Part shown: piece after piece, positions 35,945 through 46,265 of the stretch
How positions within the stretch are numbered: the first letter of the stretch is position 1
Layout of the letters: each line of letters starts with the position of its first letter
Assembly: GCA_030442035.1 (NCBI GenBank)
Contig: JAUJEA010000001.1
Span: 1,023,559-1,087,558 of the forward strand
DNA: 64,000 bases
Direction: 5' to 3'
From: Splendidivirga corallicola
GTDB lineage: Bacteria > Bacteroidota > Bacteroidia > Cytophagales > Cyclobacteriaceae
Notes under the pieces: generated by a model
The model's input: the letters and a program-made list of their open reading frames with translations, nothing else
What the model was told of the DNA's origin: nothing
Database searches by the model: none
Translations under genes and position numbers: made by a program

Positions 35945-36556
35945 ATGCATTTTTCTTCAAAGCTTATTGAAGACGCTGTTCATGAAATTTCCAAGCTCCC
36001 GGGCATTGGCAAAAAAACAGCCCTGAGATTGGTTTTACATTTATTGAAAGAGGAAAAAGAAAGTACTGAAAACCTCGCAACAGCACTTGTAAAACTAAGA
36101 ACTCAGATAAAATATTGTAAAGCCTGTTATAATATTTCAGATGATGATCTATGCGCTATTTGCACAAGTCATAGAAGAGATGCATCCACTATTTGTGTGG
36201 TGGAAAACACACCTGATTTAATGGCTATTGAGAATACAGCACAGTACAATGGTGTTTATCACGTGCTTGGAGGCATTATTTCTCCGATTGACGGTATTGG
36301 CCCCAGCGATCTGAAAATAGCTGAATTGATTGATCGGGTTAAAGGAAGTGAGGAAGTAAAGGAAATAATATTGGCCTTAAGTCCAACAATGGAAGGAGAT
36401 ACTACCGCTTTTTACATTACAAAAAAACTTAAAGAGTTTGATCTTAAGATCAGTACAATTGCCAGAGGTGTACCGGTAGGAGGCGAGCTTGAATATGCCG
36501 ATGAAATTACACTCGGTCGCAGTATTATAACAAGAACTGAATACCCTCAGGATTAA
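35945..36556 (+). CDS. recR: Recombination mediator protein RecR
   Basis: 203 residues, full family length. N-terminal helix-hairpin-helix ([12 protein letters not shown]), a C4 zinc finger ([16 protein letters not shown]), a Toprim domain beginning [14 protein letters not shown], and the C-terminal conserved [12 protein letters not shown] with the Walker-like loop. RecR loads RecA at gaps together with RecO and RecF. It appears to be transcribed with clpS. Confidence 0.96.
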   Translation: MHFSSKLIEDAVHEISKLPGIGKKTALRLVLHLLKEEKESTENLATALVKLRTQIKYCKACYNISDDDLCAICTSHRRDASTICVVENTPDLMAIENTAQYNGVYHVLGGIISPIDGIGPSDLKIAELIDRVKGSEEVKEIILALSPTMEGDTTAFYITKKLKEFDLKISTIARGVPVGGELEYADEITLGRSIITRTEYPQD

Positions 36557-36873
36557 CTTTTTGAATTTCATCACTTGAAATAAAAGGGTAATTTTCGGAG
36601 AAATTTTCATTATTTTATAAAAAACACAAAAATCCCAACATAGAGGGTTACCTATCCAACTAATCACCGTTTCTTAGAATAATACAACAAACAGGCTTTT
36701 TCTTATAATAAAGCACCACCCAAAATGGTCCTCTTTTCCCATAATTAGATTCATATAGCGCCATTTTACGATTACTCTTACTTTCTTACAGTTAACAACA
36801 CATCCAATAAGTCCAACTCCAAATCAGAAGTATATTGAGTAAATTGCATTTAATAAACCAAAGCTGCTCTACC
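36557..36873. other. Intergenic region before the NHL-repeat lipoprotein
   Basis: 317 bp with no recognised element; a TTG-initiated extension of the downstream gene from 36835 is possible but would bury the lipoprotein signal. Confidence 0.5.
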
Positions 36874-37959
36874 ATGAAACTAACTGTTGAAAAAGTATAT
36901 CGTCTCGTTCTCCTCATTTGTCTTATCATTGCTATCGTTAGCTGTGATGACAAAAAGGAAACGGTTGAGCCAGGTGAAGATGTTTATGTTGTAACGACAT
37001 TTGCAGGAAATGGGCTGGCTGGTTTTGAAAATGGAACAAATCTCAACGCACAGTTCCATTCACCCAATGCATTGACTGTTGATGAAGCCGGCAATTTATA
37101 TGTCGCAGATGGCTACAATCACAGTATAAGAAAAATCGATCCGTCCGGTGAGGTCCGAACCATTTCAGGAAATGGTGAATCAGGTTATGAGGATGGTCGT
37201 TTGGATAATGCCAGATTTACCAATCCACAGGGTGTAGCTTTTGATCTAACCGGTAATTTGTTGGTTGCCGAAAAAAACCAAATAAGAAAAATAAGCACAG
37301 CTGGTTTGGTTTCAACACTTGCCGGACAACGAGACTCATCCGGTTTTGAAAATGGCAGTACGGAAACCGCACAATTTCACGGAATAAAAGGTATCGTTGC
37401 AGACCACAACGGAAATATCTTTGTTGCAGATCAGTTCAACCATGTAATCAGAAAAATCGATCAAAACTTCGATGTGAGGACTTTTGCAGGAAATGGTTTG
37501 ATTGGAAATGAAAATGGATTACCTGAAGAGTCCAAATTCAATCATCCGATTGATATATGCATCGACCAGGCTGATATGATCTACGTTGCAGACAAACAAA
37601 ACAACCTGATCAGAAGTATTAACAAAGGCGGTGTTGTGCAGATTGTAGCGGGCAGTGTTTATGGCTATAAAGATGGCGCTCTGAGCGAGGCAAAATTCAA
37701 GAACCCCTCAGGAATAGCTGTAGATAATGATGGAAATATTATCATTGCAGATTCTCAAAATTTTAGAATTCGTTTGATCAATAAGGAGGGAATTGTAAGT
37801 ACTATTGCCGGTGATGGTGTTAAAGGATATGCCAATGGCAATGGGCTTAAAGCGAGGTTTGGGGAAATAGTTGATATCACTGTTGACCATAACGGTTCCA
37901 TCTACTTAGTGGACAAAACCAATCATTGTATTAGAAAAATCGAAAAAAACATTAATTAG
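36874..37959 (+). CDS. NHL-repeat propeller lipoprotein
   Basis: 361 residues from ATG 36874, the start that puts a hydrophobic segment directly before the lipobox IVSC (Cys24). The mature protein is a six-bladed NHL propeller: units such as VDEAGNLYVADGYNHSIRKID, VDNDGNIIIADSQNFRIRLIN and a G(Y/F)xNG motif repeat about every 55 residues. NHL propellers bind proteins, sugars or nucleic acids; here, as a surface lipoprotein, ligand binding is the likely role. No partner gene adjacent. Confidence 0.85.
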   Translation: MKLTVEKVYRLVLLICLIIAIVSCDDKKETVEPGEDVYVVTTFAGNGLAGFENGTNLNAQFHSPNALTVDEAGNLYVADGYNHSIRKIDPSGEVRTISGNGESGYEDGRLDNARFTNPQGVAFDLTGNLLVAEKNQIRKISTAGLVSTLAGQRDSSGFENGSTETAQFHGIKGIVADHNGNIFVADQFNHVIRKIDQNFDVRTFAGNGLIGNENGLPEESKFNHPIDICIDQADMIYVADKQNNLIRSINKGGVVQIVAGSVYGYKDGALSEAKFKNPSGIAVDNDGNIIIADSQNFRIRLINKEGIVSTIAGDGVKGYANGNGLKARFGEIVDITVDHNGSIYLVDKTNHCIRKIEKNIN

Positions 37960-38150
37960 TATCAAAGGTTTTATTGAAGTATTTGTGCAGATTAACTCAC
38001 CCCGGATTGTCTTTAGTCTGAATTGACTTTTATAAAATTCAGATTCTCCAAAAAAGCAATTCAATATGCCCTTATTTTTGTCATTGCAGGAAAAATTCTT
38101 GTAGAAATTTTAAAATTTTTCAATTCCTAGTAACTAATATTCTAAATATC

Positions 38151-38158
38151 TAATTTTG
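38151..38158 (+). promoter_or_regulatory. Candidate -7 element of the aminotransferase operon
   Basis: TAATTTTG fits TAnnTTTG, 32 bp before the start codon; no -33 TTTG found at standard spacing. Confidence 0.45.
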
Positions 38159-38190
38159 GGCGGATTTTAAAACTTTAACCGTCAAAATTC

Positions 38191-39390
38191 ATGAGTAATA
38201 ATCTGTCGGATAGGATTGCATTCCTACAGGAATCTGCAACGTTGGCAATGGCAGCTAAAGCCAGAGAATACAAAGCAAAAGGAATTGATGTTATTAGTTT
38301 AAGCTTGGGTGAACCTGATTTTAAAACCCCAAAACATATTCAGGAAGGAGCGAAACAGGCTATTGATGAGGGTAAATATTTTGCTTATCCACCCGTCAAT
38401 GGTTATCTAGATCTTAGACAAGCCATTGTTAAAAAGCTAAAAGACGAAAACAACATTGATTATACACCAGATCAGATTGTTGTCTCTAATGGAGCAAAGC
38501 AATCCATTGCCAACGTGATGTTTGCTTTGTTAAATCCGGGAGATGAAGTAATCATTTATTCTCCTTACTGGGTTAGCTATGCCGCTATTGTTGAGCTTGC
38601 CGAAGCAACTCCCGTATATATCAAGGGAGGTCTTGAAAACGATTTCAAAGCTAATGCAGACCAATTGGCAGCGGCTATTTCAGAAAAAACAAAAATAGTT
38701 ATCTACTCTTCCCCATGTAATCCTACGGGAGCAGTCTTTACAAAAGAAGAACTGGAAGCCATGGCGGAAGTACTGAGAAAACATGAGAATATCTATGTGA
38801 TTTCCGATGAAATCTATGAGCACATAAATTACACAAACCAACATGCCAGTATCGCAAGCATCGAAGGCATGTATGACAAAACCATTACGGTAAACGGTTT
38901 TGCCAAGGGTTTTGCCATGACTGGTTGGCGTGTAGGTTATATTGCCGCTCCGGCATGGATTGCCAAAGGTTGTAACAAAATGCAAGGGCAGATTACCTCT
39001 GCCAATTGTTCCATTGCTCAAAGAGCGGCCCTTACGGCATTAACTTCGGATTTAGCGCCTACAAGAGAAATGGCAGCTGCCTACCTTAACCGAAGGAATA
39101 TGGTATATGAACTTTTAAAAGATATTCCGGGAGTCAAGGTGAATTTACCAAAAGGAGCATTTTACTTTTTCCCTGATGTATCGTCATATTTCGGAAAATC
39201 CAATGGGGAAACCGTTGTTAACAATGCCAGTGATTTTTGCATGTACATTTTGGACCATGCCCATGTTTCCTTGGTGACCGGAGATGCTTTTGGAGATCCC
39301 AACTGCGTCAGACTCTCTTATGCTGCTTCGGAGGAAGATCTCAAAGAAGCAATCAAAAGAATAAAAGAGGTTTTAAGTAAACTAAATTAA
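38191..39390 (+). CDS. Class I PLP-dependent aminotransferase, aspartate aminotransferase-like
   Basis: 399 residues of fold type I, subgroup I-gamma like Thermus aspartate aminotransferase. Seen: VISLSLGEPDFKTP at the N-terminus, SNGAKQSI, NPTGAVF, the conserved SDEIYEHI, the PLP-binding Lys239 in NGFAKGFAMTGWRVGY, and a C-terminal arginine in CVRLSYAAS. Aspartate or a related amino acid is the expected donor. First gene of a likely operon with DUF4254 (32 bp) and a heptosyltransferase (5 bp), a linkage I cannot explain metabolically. Confidence 0.9.
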   Translation: MSNNLSDRIAFLQESATLAMAAKAREYKAKGIDVISLSLGEPDFKTPKHIQEGAKQAIDEGKYFAYPPVNGYLDLRQAIVKKLKDENNIDYTPDQIVVSNGAKQSIANVMFALLNPGDEVIIYSPYWVSYAAIVELAEATPVYIKGGLENDFKANADQLAAAISEKTKIVIYSSPCNPTGAVFTKEELEAMAEVLRKHENIYVISDEIYEHINYTNQHASIASIEGMYDKTITVNGFAKGFAMTGWRVGYIAAPAWIAKGCNKMQGQITSANCSIAQRAALTALTSDLAPTREMAAAYLNRRNMVYELLKDIPGVKVNLPKGAFYFFPDVSSYFGKSNGETVVNNASDFCMYILDHAHVSLVTGDAFGDPNCVRLSYAASEEDLKEAIKRIKEVLSKLN

Positions 39391-39422
39391 AGCAGGTTTT
39401 ACCTCTTCTCAACAACAAATAC

Positions 39423-40031
39423 ATGAACGCACAACATTGCCTGAAAATATTTAATCAAAGTATCATTGATTATCATAAATACGATAGTGTAGAACAAGCC
39501 ATTGAAAATCCTTATGACGAGGAAAGTATCGATGGCTTGTTATACCTAAAAAACTGGATTGATACAGTACAGTGGCACTATGAAGACCTGATTCGCGAAC
39601 CACATATTGATGCTTCCGAAGCAGTAAAATTAAAGAGACTCATAGATGCTTCAAACCAGCGAAGAACGGATCTTGTAGAAAAAATTGATGATTGGTTCGT
39701 TGTATACTTCAAGGACAGTGTTAAACAGGAAGGAAGTAAGCTGAATACCGAAACACCGGCCTGGGCTTTGGACAGGTTGTCCATTTTAGCTCTTAAAATT
39801 TACCACATGCAGGAACAGGTAGATAGAGAAGATACAGCCACTGAACACAAAGCATCATGTGAAGCCAAGCTGGCCATCTTGAATGAACAAAAGGCCGATC
39901 TCTCAAAAAGTATTGATGAATTGCTTGAAGACATTAAGAATGGCACCAAATATATGAAGGTATACAGGCAAATGAAGATGTACAACGATCCTTCTTTGAA
40001 TCCTGTGCTCTATTCCAAAAAACAGAATTAA
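39423..40031 (+). CDS. DUF4254 family protein
   Basis: 202 residues, all-helical and charged, matching the DUF4254 family from Bacteroidota (core NPYDEESIDGLLYLKNWIDTVQWHYEDLIR). No signal peptide or membrane helix, so cytoplasmic. The family is uncharacterised but often sits, as here, directly before a glycosyltransferase of family 9; the 5-bp gap suggests translational coupling and a role in surface glycan assembly. That is inference from position. Confidence 0.8.
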   Translation: MNAQHCLKIFNQSIIDYHKYDSVEQAIENPYDEESIDGLLYLKNWIDTVQWHYEDLIREPHIDASEAVKLKRLIDASNQRRTDLVEKIDDWFVVYFKDSVKQEGSKLNTETPAWALDRLSILALKIYHMQEQVDREDTATEHKASCEAKLAILNEQKADLSKSIDELLEDIKNGTKYMKVYRQMKMYNDPSLNPVLYSKKQN

Positions 40032-40036
40032 GACTT

Positions 40037-41092
40037 ATGCATCTTTTGGTACTAAGGTTTTCTGCCATGGGAGATGTAGCACTTGCTGCTCCTGTGATGA
40101 AAAGCCTGCTCCAAAAGAATCCTGATCTTCAAATAACTTTTGTCAGTCAAAAGCATTTTGAGCCTTTTTTCAGCGAAATTCCAAGACTTCGTTTCTATCC
40201 GATCGAGTTGAAGAATAAACATAAAGGAATTAATGGCCTTTATAGATTCCAGAAAAAACTCAAAAAAGAAATTGACTTTGACTTTGTGATCGATCTTCAC
40301 AGTGTTATCAGGACGCGTATTTTATGTTTTTTTCTTTCCTTATCAGGTTTAAAATATTTCCGGATAGACAAAGGGAGAAAAGAAAAAAGAAGGTTGGTCA
40401 GAAGGAAAAACAAACAATTAAAACCTTTAAAGCATACAACAGAAAGGTATCTTGATGTTTTTAAATCTTTGGAACTAAATCTCCCTTCTTCAAACTTACC
40501 TAATATAACGGCTCCAAAATCAGCTCTGGTTTCCCTTCAAGAGAATCTAAACCAACTTATTGATTCATCAAAGGATAAATGGTGGATTGGAATAGCTCCT
40601 TTTGCAAGGCATAGAGAAAAAACATTACCATTGACAACCATTGCTAAATTGATCCAACTATTGAACAGTGAACTGAATACCAAGATACTTTTATTTGGAG
40701 GAGGTAAGGATGAGATTCAGCAATTGGAAACATTGCATCAATCATATCCCTACACAATTAATGTAGCTGGTAAACTTTCTCTAAGCGAAGAACTTACGCT
40801 TATGCAGCAATTGGATGTAATGATCTCAATGGATTCATCCAACATGCACATGGCCTCACTGTTGGGAACTAATGTCGTTTCAGTTTGGGGAGCTACTCAT
40901 CCCTTTGCCGGTTTTGGTACTGTAGGAAAAAATGAGCTTAATGTTATTCAGGTGAGCACACAAGAATTACCATGCAGACCTTGTTCCGTGTTTGGTAACA
41001 AACCTTGCTGGAGAAAGGACCATGCCTGTATGGAAAGGATCACACCAGTGGAGGTTCTGGATAAAGTAAAATCGGTTTTAGAGAAAGTATGA
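40037..41092 (+). CDS. Glycosyltransferase family 9, heptosyltransferase-like
   Basis: 351 residues. GT9 marks: an N-terminal LVLRFSAMGDVALAAPVM nucleotide-sugar domain start, GIAPFARHREKTLP at the second Rossmann domain, the ISMDSSNMHMASLLGTNVVSVWGATHP donor-binding block, and a CRPCSVFGNKPC cluster of cysteines typical for Bacteroidota members. It transfers a sugar from an activated nucleotide donor to lipopolysaccharide core or another surface glycan. End of the aminotransferase/DUF4254 operon; convergent with hemE, 21 bp apart. Confidence 0.88.
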   Translation: MHLLVLRFSAMGDVALAAPVMKSLLQKNPDLQITFVSQKHFEPFFSEIPRLRFYPIELKNKHKGINGLYRFQKKLKKEIDFDFVIDLHSVIRTRILCFFLSLSGLKYFRIDKGRKEKRRLVRRKNKQLKPLKHTTERYLDVFKSLELNLPSSNLPNITAPKSALVSLQENLNQLIDSSKDKWWIGIAPFARHREKTLPLTTIAKLIQLLNSELNTKILLFGGGKDEIQQLETLHQSYPYTINVAGKLSLSEELTLMQQLDVMISMDSSNMHMASLLGTNVVSVWGATHPFAGFGTVGKNELNVIQVSTQELPCRPCSVFGNKPCWRKDHACMERITPVEVLDKVKSVLEKV

Positions 41093-41113
41093 TGAGGTTA
41101 AATCTGTAATTGA

Positions 41114-42145
41114 CTATTTACTACTATACTCTTTTACCGTTTGAACAAAACATTTCACTTTTTCCGGATCAACATCGGGATAAACACCATGCCCCAGATT
41201 GGCGATGTGCCTGGTCGTACCAAAATCATCCAACATATTTTTTGTACTTCGCTCAATCTCCTTAAATGAACCATAGAGCGCACAAGGGTCCAGATTTCCT
41301 TGCAAGGTCTTACTATCACCAATAAGTTTTCTTGATTCCTCGATATCCATATTCCAGTCCAACCCAATGGTCTCACAATTCAATCCACCCATTTTCTCTC
41401 TGGCAAAATAAGCTCCCTTAGCAAAAACCGTTACGGGTACTTCGTTGATTGCATCGCAAATCTGATCGATGTATTTCAACGCAAACTCATCGTATTGCTC
41501 CGGTGATAGAATACCCGCCCAGGAATCAAAGATCTGTACAAGATCTGCGCCAGAGGCTATTTGAGCACGTAAATAATGAACTGTGCTATCCGTGATCATC
41601 TGTAGTAATTGATGGGATAGCGCTGGCTGCGTATAAAGCATTTTGCGTGCCTTAGAAAAAGTTTTGCTTCCACTTCCTTCCACCATATAGGAAAAAATTG
41701 TCCAGGGCGCCCCGGCAAAACCGATTAAAGGCACTCTGCCATTCAATTCCTTTTTAGTAATTTTTATGGCTTCGAGCACATAATTCAATTCACTTTTTGG
41801 ATCGAACACTCGTAGCTTATCAATATCTTCTTCTTTTTGGATCGTATTTGGAAAGATTGGCCCCTTCTTTTCGATCATTTCATAAGGAAGTCCCATTGCC
41901 TCAGGAACTACCAATATATCGGAAAAAATAATAGCCGCATCCACATCCAAGATATCAACCGGTTGAATAGTCACCTCGGCCGCCAATTCCGGGTTTTTAA
42001 CCAAATCGATGAACCCATTCAATTTACTCCTAACGGCTCGATATTCCGGCAATATCCGTCCTGCTTGCCTCATCAACCAGACAGGTGTGCGGTCGGTCTT
42101 TTCTCCTCTTGCCGCTCTAATCAAAAGATCATTCTTCATTTGCAT
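41114..42145 (-). CDS. hemE: Uroporphyrinogen decarboxylase
   Basis: 343 residues, full family length. It removes four carboxyl groups from uroporphyrinogen III to give coproporphyrinogen III in haem synthesis. Signatures: [12 protein letters not shown] with the substrate-binding Arg pair at the N-terminus, [17 protein letters not shown] with the catalytic aspartate, [16 protein letters not shown] and [12 protein letters not shown]. The start could be this ATG or one two codons later. Other hem genes are not here. Confidence 0.95.
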   Translation of the reverse strand: MQMKNDLLIRAARGEKTDRTPVWLMRQAGRILPEYRAVRSKLNGFIDLVKNPELAAEVTIQPVDILDVDAAIIFSDILVVPEAMGLPYEMIEKKGPIFPNTIQKEEDIDKLRVFDPKSELNYVLEAIKITKKELNGRVPLIGFAGAPWTIFSYMVEGSGSKTFSKARKMLYTQPALSHQLLQMITDSTVHYLRAQIASGADLVQIFDSWAGILSPEQYDEFALKYIDQICDAINEVPVTVFAKGAYFAREKMGGLNCETIGLDWNMDIEESRKLIGDSKTLQGNLDPCALYGSFKEIERSTKNMLDDFGTTRHIANLGHGVYPDVDPEKVKCFVQTVKEYSSK

Positions 42146-42369
42146 GCCGCAAAATAAATGGAAAAATGCCTTATTTTCTTAAATGGGAAAAGATTAATTT
42201 CAATGAAAACCAAAGTGCCAGCAGTGTTATAGTATATTAAGTGTTAAAGCATATATAACTCAACATTGCCAAAGTTTGAAACCCGCTACAGGCAATTATC
42301 TTTTCAAAACCAAAAGATTGACCCTTAGCCTAATTATTCTAAAAGTTTTATTCCATGAAAACGATTCGA

Positions 42370-42377
42370 TAACTTTG
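42370..42377 (+). promoter_or_regulatory. Candidate -7 element of sdaAA
   Basis: TAACTTTG fits TAnnTTTG, 20 bp upstream of the ATG. No clear -33 box. Confidence 0.45.
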
Positions 42378-42397
42378 TATAAATAAACAACATAGAC

Positions 42398-43306
42398 ATG
42401 GGCTTTTTATTCGAAAGTTTTCAAGGCTGGAAGCAATATTGTGAAGAACATCAGCTCAAATTGTTCCATCCTGTTTTGGAATACGAAATGGAACAAAAAG
42501 ATCGCCGGGAAGAGGAAATTTGGGATGGGCTTGCAAAGGCATACAAAGTAATGAAAGAGGCTGTGCATACGGGACTCGAGGAAGACATGAGCTCCATGTC
42601 AGGGATGGTAAATAATGGTGCAAAAAAAGTTTATAACAATTCTCTGACGGTTTTATCGCCGGAATTTCAAAAATTAATTGCCAGGGCACTGGCTGCCAAA
42701 GAGGTCAACTCCTGCATGGGCAGAATTGTGGCTGCACCCACTGCCGGGGCTTCGGGAATTCTTCCGGGAACAATGTATACTTTGCAGGAGATCCATCAAT
42801 TGAGTGATGAAATGATTATTGAAGGACTTTTAGTTGGCGCCGGCATAGCATTGATCATTGAGCAAAAAGCATCACTTGCAGGAGCCGTAGGAGGTTGTCA
42901 GGCTGAAACCGGAAGCGCTGCTGCCATGGCTGCAGGAGCTATTGTACATTGTCTTGGTGGTAATGTCGATCAGGTCTTTAATGCAGTTGGTATCACCATT
43001 CAATGTATGCTGGGTTTAGTTTGCGATCCAGTGGCAGGACTGGTTGAAGTTCCCTGTATTGTAAGAAATGCCAGTGCTGCCGCCATTGCTAATTCATCCG
43101 CACAGATAGCCTTATCTGATGTAGATGCCGTTATTCCTGTCGATGAGTGCGTGGAGGCTATGGGTGAAATTGGACAAAGTATGGAAACCCGTTATAAAGA
43201 AACTGCACTGGGAGGTTTAGCCGCTACTACAACGGGTCAAGCGATTGCAAAAAAAGTGTTGATCCAGGATATAGAGATATTACCCGACAAAAAAGATCAT
43301 GAATAG
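42398..43306 (+). CDS. sdaAA: L-serine dehydratase, iron-sulfur-dependent, alpha domain
   Basis: 302 residues matching the catalytic alpha part of bacterial [4Fe-4S] L-serine ammonia-lyase, which makes pyruvate from serine. Cluster cysteines are in VNSCMGRI, GGCQAETG and GLVCDPVAGLVEVPC, and the substrate loops APTAGASGILPG and CQAETGSAAAMAAG are present. In E. coli the beta domain is fused; here no sdaAB neighbour is seen, so it must be elsewhere. Monocistronic with its own -7 box. Confidence 0.9.
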   Translation: MGFLFESFQGWKQYCEEHQLKLFHPVLEYEMEQKDRREEEIWDGLAKAYKVMKEAVHTGLEEDMSSMSGMVNNGAKKVYNNSLTVLSPEFQKLIARALAAKEVNSCMGRIVAAPTAGASGILPGTMYTLQEIHQLSDEMIIEGLLVGAGIALIIEQKASLAGAVGGCQAETGSAAAMAAGAIVHCLGGNVDQVFNAVGITIQCMLGLVCDPVAGLVEVPCIVRNASAAAIANSSAQIALSDVDAVIPVDECVEAMGEIGQSMETRYKETALGGLAATTTGQAIAKKVLIQDIEILPDKKDHE

Positions 43307-43342
43307 GTCAGCGATCAGTTTGATCTCACTTTATTCAATAAC

Positions 43343-43783
43343 TCATAGATTGATCTTGGAAACAAAGAAGTGAAAAAATGTTGAAAAAGACAGCGACCAG
43401 AAAATAGCACTGAAAAGCATATAGGGAATAAATTTCTTTTTTGATTCCCCCATGGAAGTAATGAGCAGAGTACCGCCAATTGGAGTAAAAATAATAGGTG
43501 TAAGGAAGGTCACTCCAAAAACACCCCATTTCTTCCATATAATAACGAAGTTTCTGTTTTTTTTAGAGAATTTCTTTTTCTTCTTAAATATTCTGGATAA
43601 ATATTTTTTTCTGAATTTTTCTCCTAAGTAAGCAAAAATGATCACACTGGTCATCATCCCTGCTACTGTGATCAAAACTGTTTCGATCCATGATAAACCT
43701 GACACAGTACCCATCGTGGGTCCTGCAATGAATTTTACCATGGTGAAAAAGTAGATCGTTAAATATTTTACCAGTTCGGCCAT
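43343..43783 (-). CDS. Small membrane protein of unknown function
   Basis: 146 residues with about four membrane helices. A central highly basic loop (FRKKYLSRIFKKKKKFSKKN) lies on the cytoplasmic side, and the motif TPIIFTPIGGTLL recalls the re-entrant loops of DedA/SMR-like export proteins without being a clear match. Convergent with sdaAA, 36 bp apart. No function can be given. Confidence 0.65.
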   Translation of the reverse strand: MAELVKYLTIYFFTMVKFIAGPTMGTVSGLSWIETVLITVAGMMTSVIIFAYLGEKFRKKYLSRIFKKKKKFSKKNRNFVIIWKKWGVFGVTFLTPIIFTPIGGTLLITSMGESKKKFIPYMLFSAIFWSLSFSTFFHFFVSKINL

Positions 43784-43952
43784 CTCTTAGATCCTTCTCT
43801 TCTTATCAATATTTTATTATTTTCCAGACCCGCAAAGCTATTCAGCATATGGTAGGGAAACAAGTAATTCAGATTAATAAACAGAAAAGTTTAATCAACC
43901 TAATATATAAACGTATTTTTTGCATTTTTGATCTCCTGATCAGGTTATAACC

Positions 43953-44627
43953 CTAAAGCTTGGTACCAAATGCAAGGTCTCCTGCATCTCCAAGACCGGG
44001 CATTATGTAAAACTTACTATTCAACTTTTCATCAAGAGCCCCTAACCAAATTGATGAATTAATAGAAAGATGTTTATTCAGATATTCCACACCTTCGGGC
44101 GCCGCAATAACAGCAAGGACATCAACATGTTTCGGAGATCCATACTTTAGCAATCCATTTAAGGATTTCACTAATGATTTTCCGGTTGCCAACATCGTAT
44201 CAATAACTACCAACCGCTTATCCTCAATAGAAGGTGTAGCGATGTAGTCCATCGCAATTTCAAGTTCGCCATCTTCCGTTTCCTCTTGCCGGTAAGCACC
44301 AATAAAACCGCTATCCGCACAATCGAAATAGCTTAATACGCCGTTGTAAAACGGTATCCCTGCTCTTAATACCGGCACCAGAACAGGTTGCTCCTCAATC
44401 AAATCAACCTGGCAACTGTCAAGAGGCGTATTAACTGTTTTATTACCAAATGAGAATGTCTTTGATAATTCATAGGCCAGTAATTGACCAATCCTCTCCA
44501 AATTTTTCCTAAACCTCAATCTGTCGTCTTGAATACCTGTATCTCTTATTTCAGCCAGAAAATGATTGGCTATTGAATTAACATGATTTAAGATAAAAAT
44601 GTTTGTATTCAGTTTCGATTGCTCCAT
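43953..44627 (-). CDS. upp: Uracil phosphoribosyltransferase
   Basis: 224 residues of the type I phosphoribosyltransferase fold, salvaging uracil to UMP. Seen: VPVLRAGIPFYNGV, the PRPP-binding loop VIDTMLATGKS, and the uracil-binding C-terminal YIMPGLGDAGDLAFGT. Length is slightly above the 208-residue norm because of an N-terminal extension. Single gene on the minus strand; no uridine or uracil permease beside it. Confidence 0.95.
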   Translation of the reverse strand: MEQSKLNTNIFILNHVNSIANHFLAEIRDTGIQDDRLRFRKNLERIGQLLAYELSKTFSFGNKTVNTPLDSCQVDLIEEQPVLVPVLRAGIPFYNGVLSYFDCADSGFIGAYRQEETEDGELEIAMDYIATPSIEDKRLVVIDTMLATGKSLVKSLNGLLKYGSPKHVDVLAVIAAPEGVEYLNKHLSINSSIWLGALDEKLNSKFYIMPGLGDAGDLAFGTKL

Positions 44628-45138
44628 ATTTTTAGTCGTTCATTGAATATCTCTTTTGTAAAAATATTCAGATTGAGCTCTCATCACAAAAAATATCACG
44701 AATGATTATTACGGTCTATTTCCTTAATCTTTAATAAAATAAAAAAATAGGATCACTGGCATTCACAGGGTATAAAGTTCTAAAAAGTAATTCATTTTTA
44801 TTTTAAAAAAAATCATGAAATATAACGTTTGTGTGGTTTATCCCCATTCAACTGAGATGATGGGAAATTCCTAATTTTGAGTGGTCAATTCCGAACTAAA
44901 TACCAGTTTATGTGGGCTAAGCCTGATAATAAAAGCCGATGAACAAGAGGGTCTGATCATATGGTAATCATGATCTATTTAGAAAATTTTTCTATTGCCA
45001 GAAATTATCTCAAAATTTGCAATCGAAATGATTTGTTTAGGTGATCAAAAAATCTATATCTCTAACGACAAGTAAAACGCATAAGGCCATGACTAAATCT
45101 GAGCATCATTTCATCAGTGAATTACCAAACATAAATAG
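44628..45138. other. Intergenic region between upp and the peptidase gene
   Basis: 511 bp between divergent genes, A/T-rich. TAATTTTG at 44872-44879 fits the -7 consensus but lies 260 bp before the peptidase start. Nothing coding seen. Confidence 0.45.
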
Positions 45139-46050
45139 ATGGAATTATTAAAGGAACTTTGTGAGATCCATGCACCATCCGGGAACGAGGTTTTGCTAAA
45201 GAATTTTTTGATAGACTATGTCAAAACTCATTCAGCCAACTGGAAAGTACAACCGGAAATAATTCATGGAAATGATCTTCAGGATTGTTTGATTTTAAAG
45301 TTTGGGGACCCAAGAACAGCTGTGTTTGCTCATATGGATAGTATAGGGTTTACTGTCAGGTATGAAAATCAACTTGTCCCTATTGGAGGGCCGGATGTAA
45401 AAAGCGGATATGAACTTATTGGAGAAGATGTGCTTGGCCCCATTGAATGTAAACTTGAAGTAAATGATGAAAATCAGCTAAGTTATAAGTTTGGCAGGCC
45501 AATCAAAGTAGGAACAGAACTCATATTTAAATGCAATTTCAGGGAAACCAAAGATTACATTCAATCCTGTTATTTGGATAATCGTTTGGGTATATACAAT
45601 ACACTTCAACTTACCGAAACTTTGGAAGATGGTCTCATCGTATTTTCCTGTTGGGAGGAACATGGGGGTGGCTCTGTACCTTTTCTTATTAAATATATCC
45701 ATGAAAATTATAAGATCCGCCAGGCACTGATATCTGATATTACCTGGATAACGGATGGTGTAAAACATGGAGAAGGTGTGGTAATATCCATGCGTGACAG
45801 AAATATTCCAAGGCGAGCATTCATTGAAAAAATTATAAGCAAAGCACAATCATCTCAGATACCATTCCAGTTGGAGGTCGAAGGCTCCGGTTCCAGTGAT
45901 GGAAGAGAAATTCAGCTCTCACCCTATCCCATAGATTGGTGTTTTATCGGAGCTCCTGAAGATCATGTTCATTCACCAAATGAAAAGGTTCATAAACAGG
46001 ACATTAATGCTATGATTAGTCTCTATAAAATTTTGATGAAAGAATTATAG
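45139..46050 (+). CDS. M42/M20-like metallo-aminopeptidase
   Basis: 303 residues of the M42-like zinc peptidase fold. Metal-ligand motifs in order: AHMDSIG (His), YLDNRLG (Asp), SCWEEHGGG (catalytic Glu pair), SDITW (Asp) and HVHSPNE (His), together a complete two-zinc set. Slightly shorter than typical M42 enzymes (about 340), as the insertion domain is reduced. No signal peptide, so cytoplasmic; releases N-terminal residues from peptides. Stands alone. Confidence 0.82.
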   Translation: MELLKELCEIHAPSGNEVLLKNFLIDYVKTHSANWKVQPEIIHGNDLQDCLILKFGDPRTAVFAHMDSIGFTVRYENQLVPIGGPDVKSGYELIGEDVLGPIECKLEVNDENQLSYKFGRPIKVGTELIFKCNFRETKDYIQSCYLDNRLGIYNTLQLTETLEDGLIVFSCWEEHGGGSVPFLIKYIHENYKIRQALISDITWITDGVKHGEGVVISMRDRNIPRRAFIEKIISKAQSSQIPFQLEVEGSGSSDGREIQLSPYPIDWCFIGAPEDHVHSPNEKVHKQDINAMISLYKILMKEL

Positions 46051-46121
46051 GTTGTTGATTTTAAAGACATTAAAGCAGGAGAAATTTACATTTCTCTCCA
46101 AACTTTCTTCATAGAAGAACA

Positions 46122-46151
46122 TTTGTCCTAAAGAAATTAATATTATATTTG
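46122..46151 (+). promoter_or_regulatory. Bacteroidota-type promoter of hpt
   Basis: TTTG at 46122-46125 and TATATTTG at 46144-46151 are 18 bp apart, which fits the TTTG/TAnnTTTG consensus. It would give a leader of about 110 nt before the hpt start. Confidence 0.6.
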
Positions 46152-46265
46152 CCAGCCATTTTGCATGGAGTAGCGTTTGAACACGCTTCATTTGGAACTT
46201 TTATCTGCAAGTGACCGATATTAAGGGAGTTGCCTGTAGAATTTTAGTATGGATCAATTTAGCAA

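Noticed and set aside
42398-43306. sdaAA as a truncated serine dehydratase
   Set aside because: 302 residues is the normal length for a stand-alone alpha subunit, and all cysteine motifs are intact.
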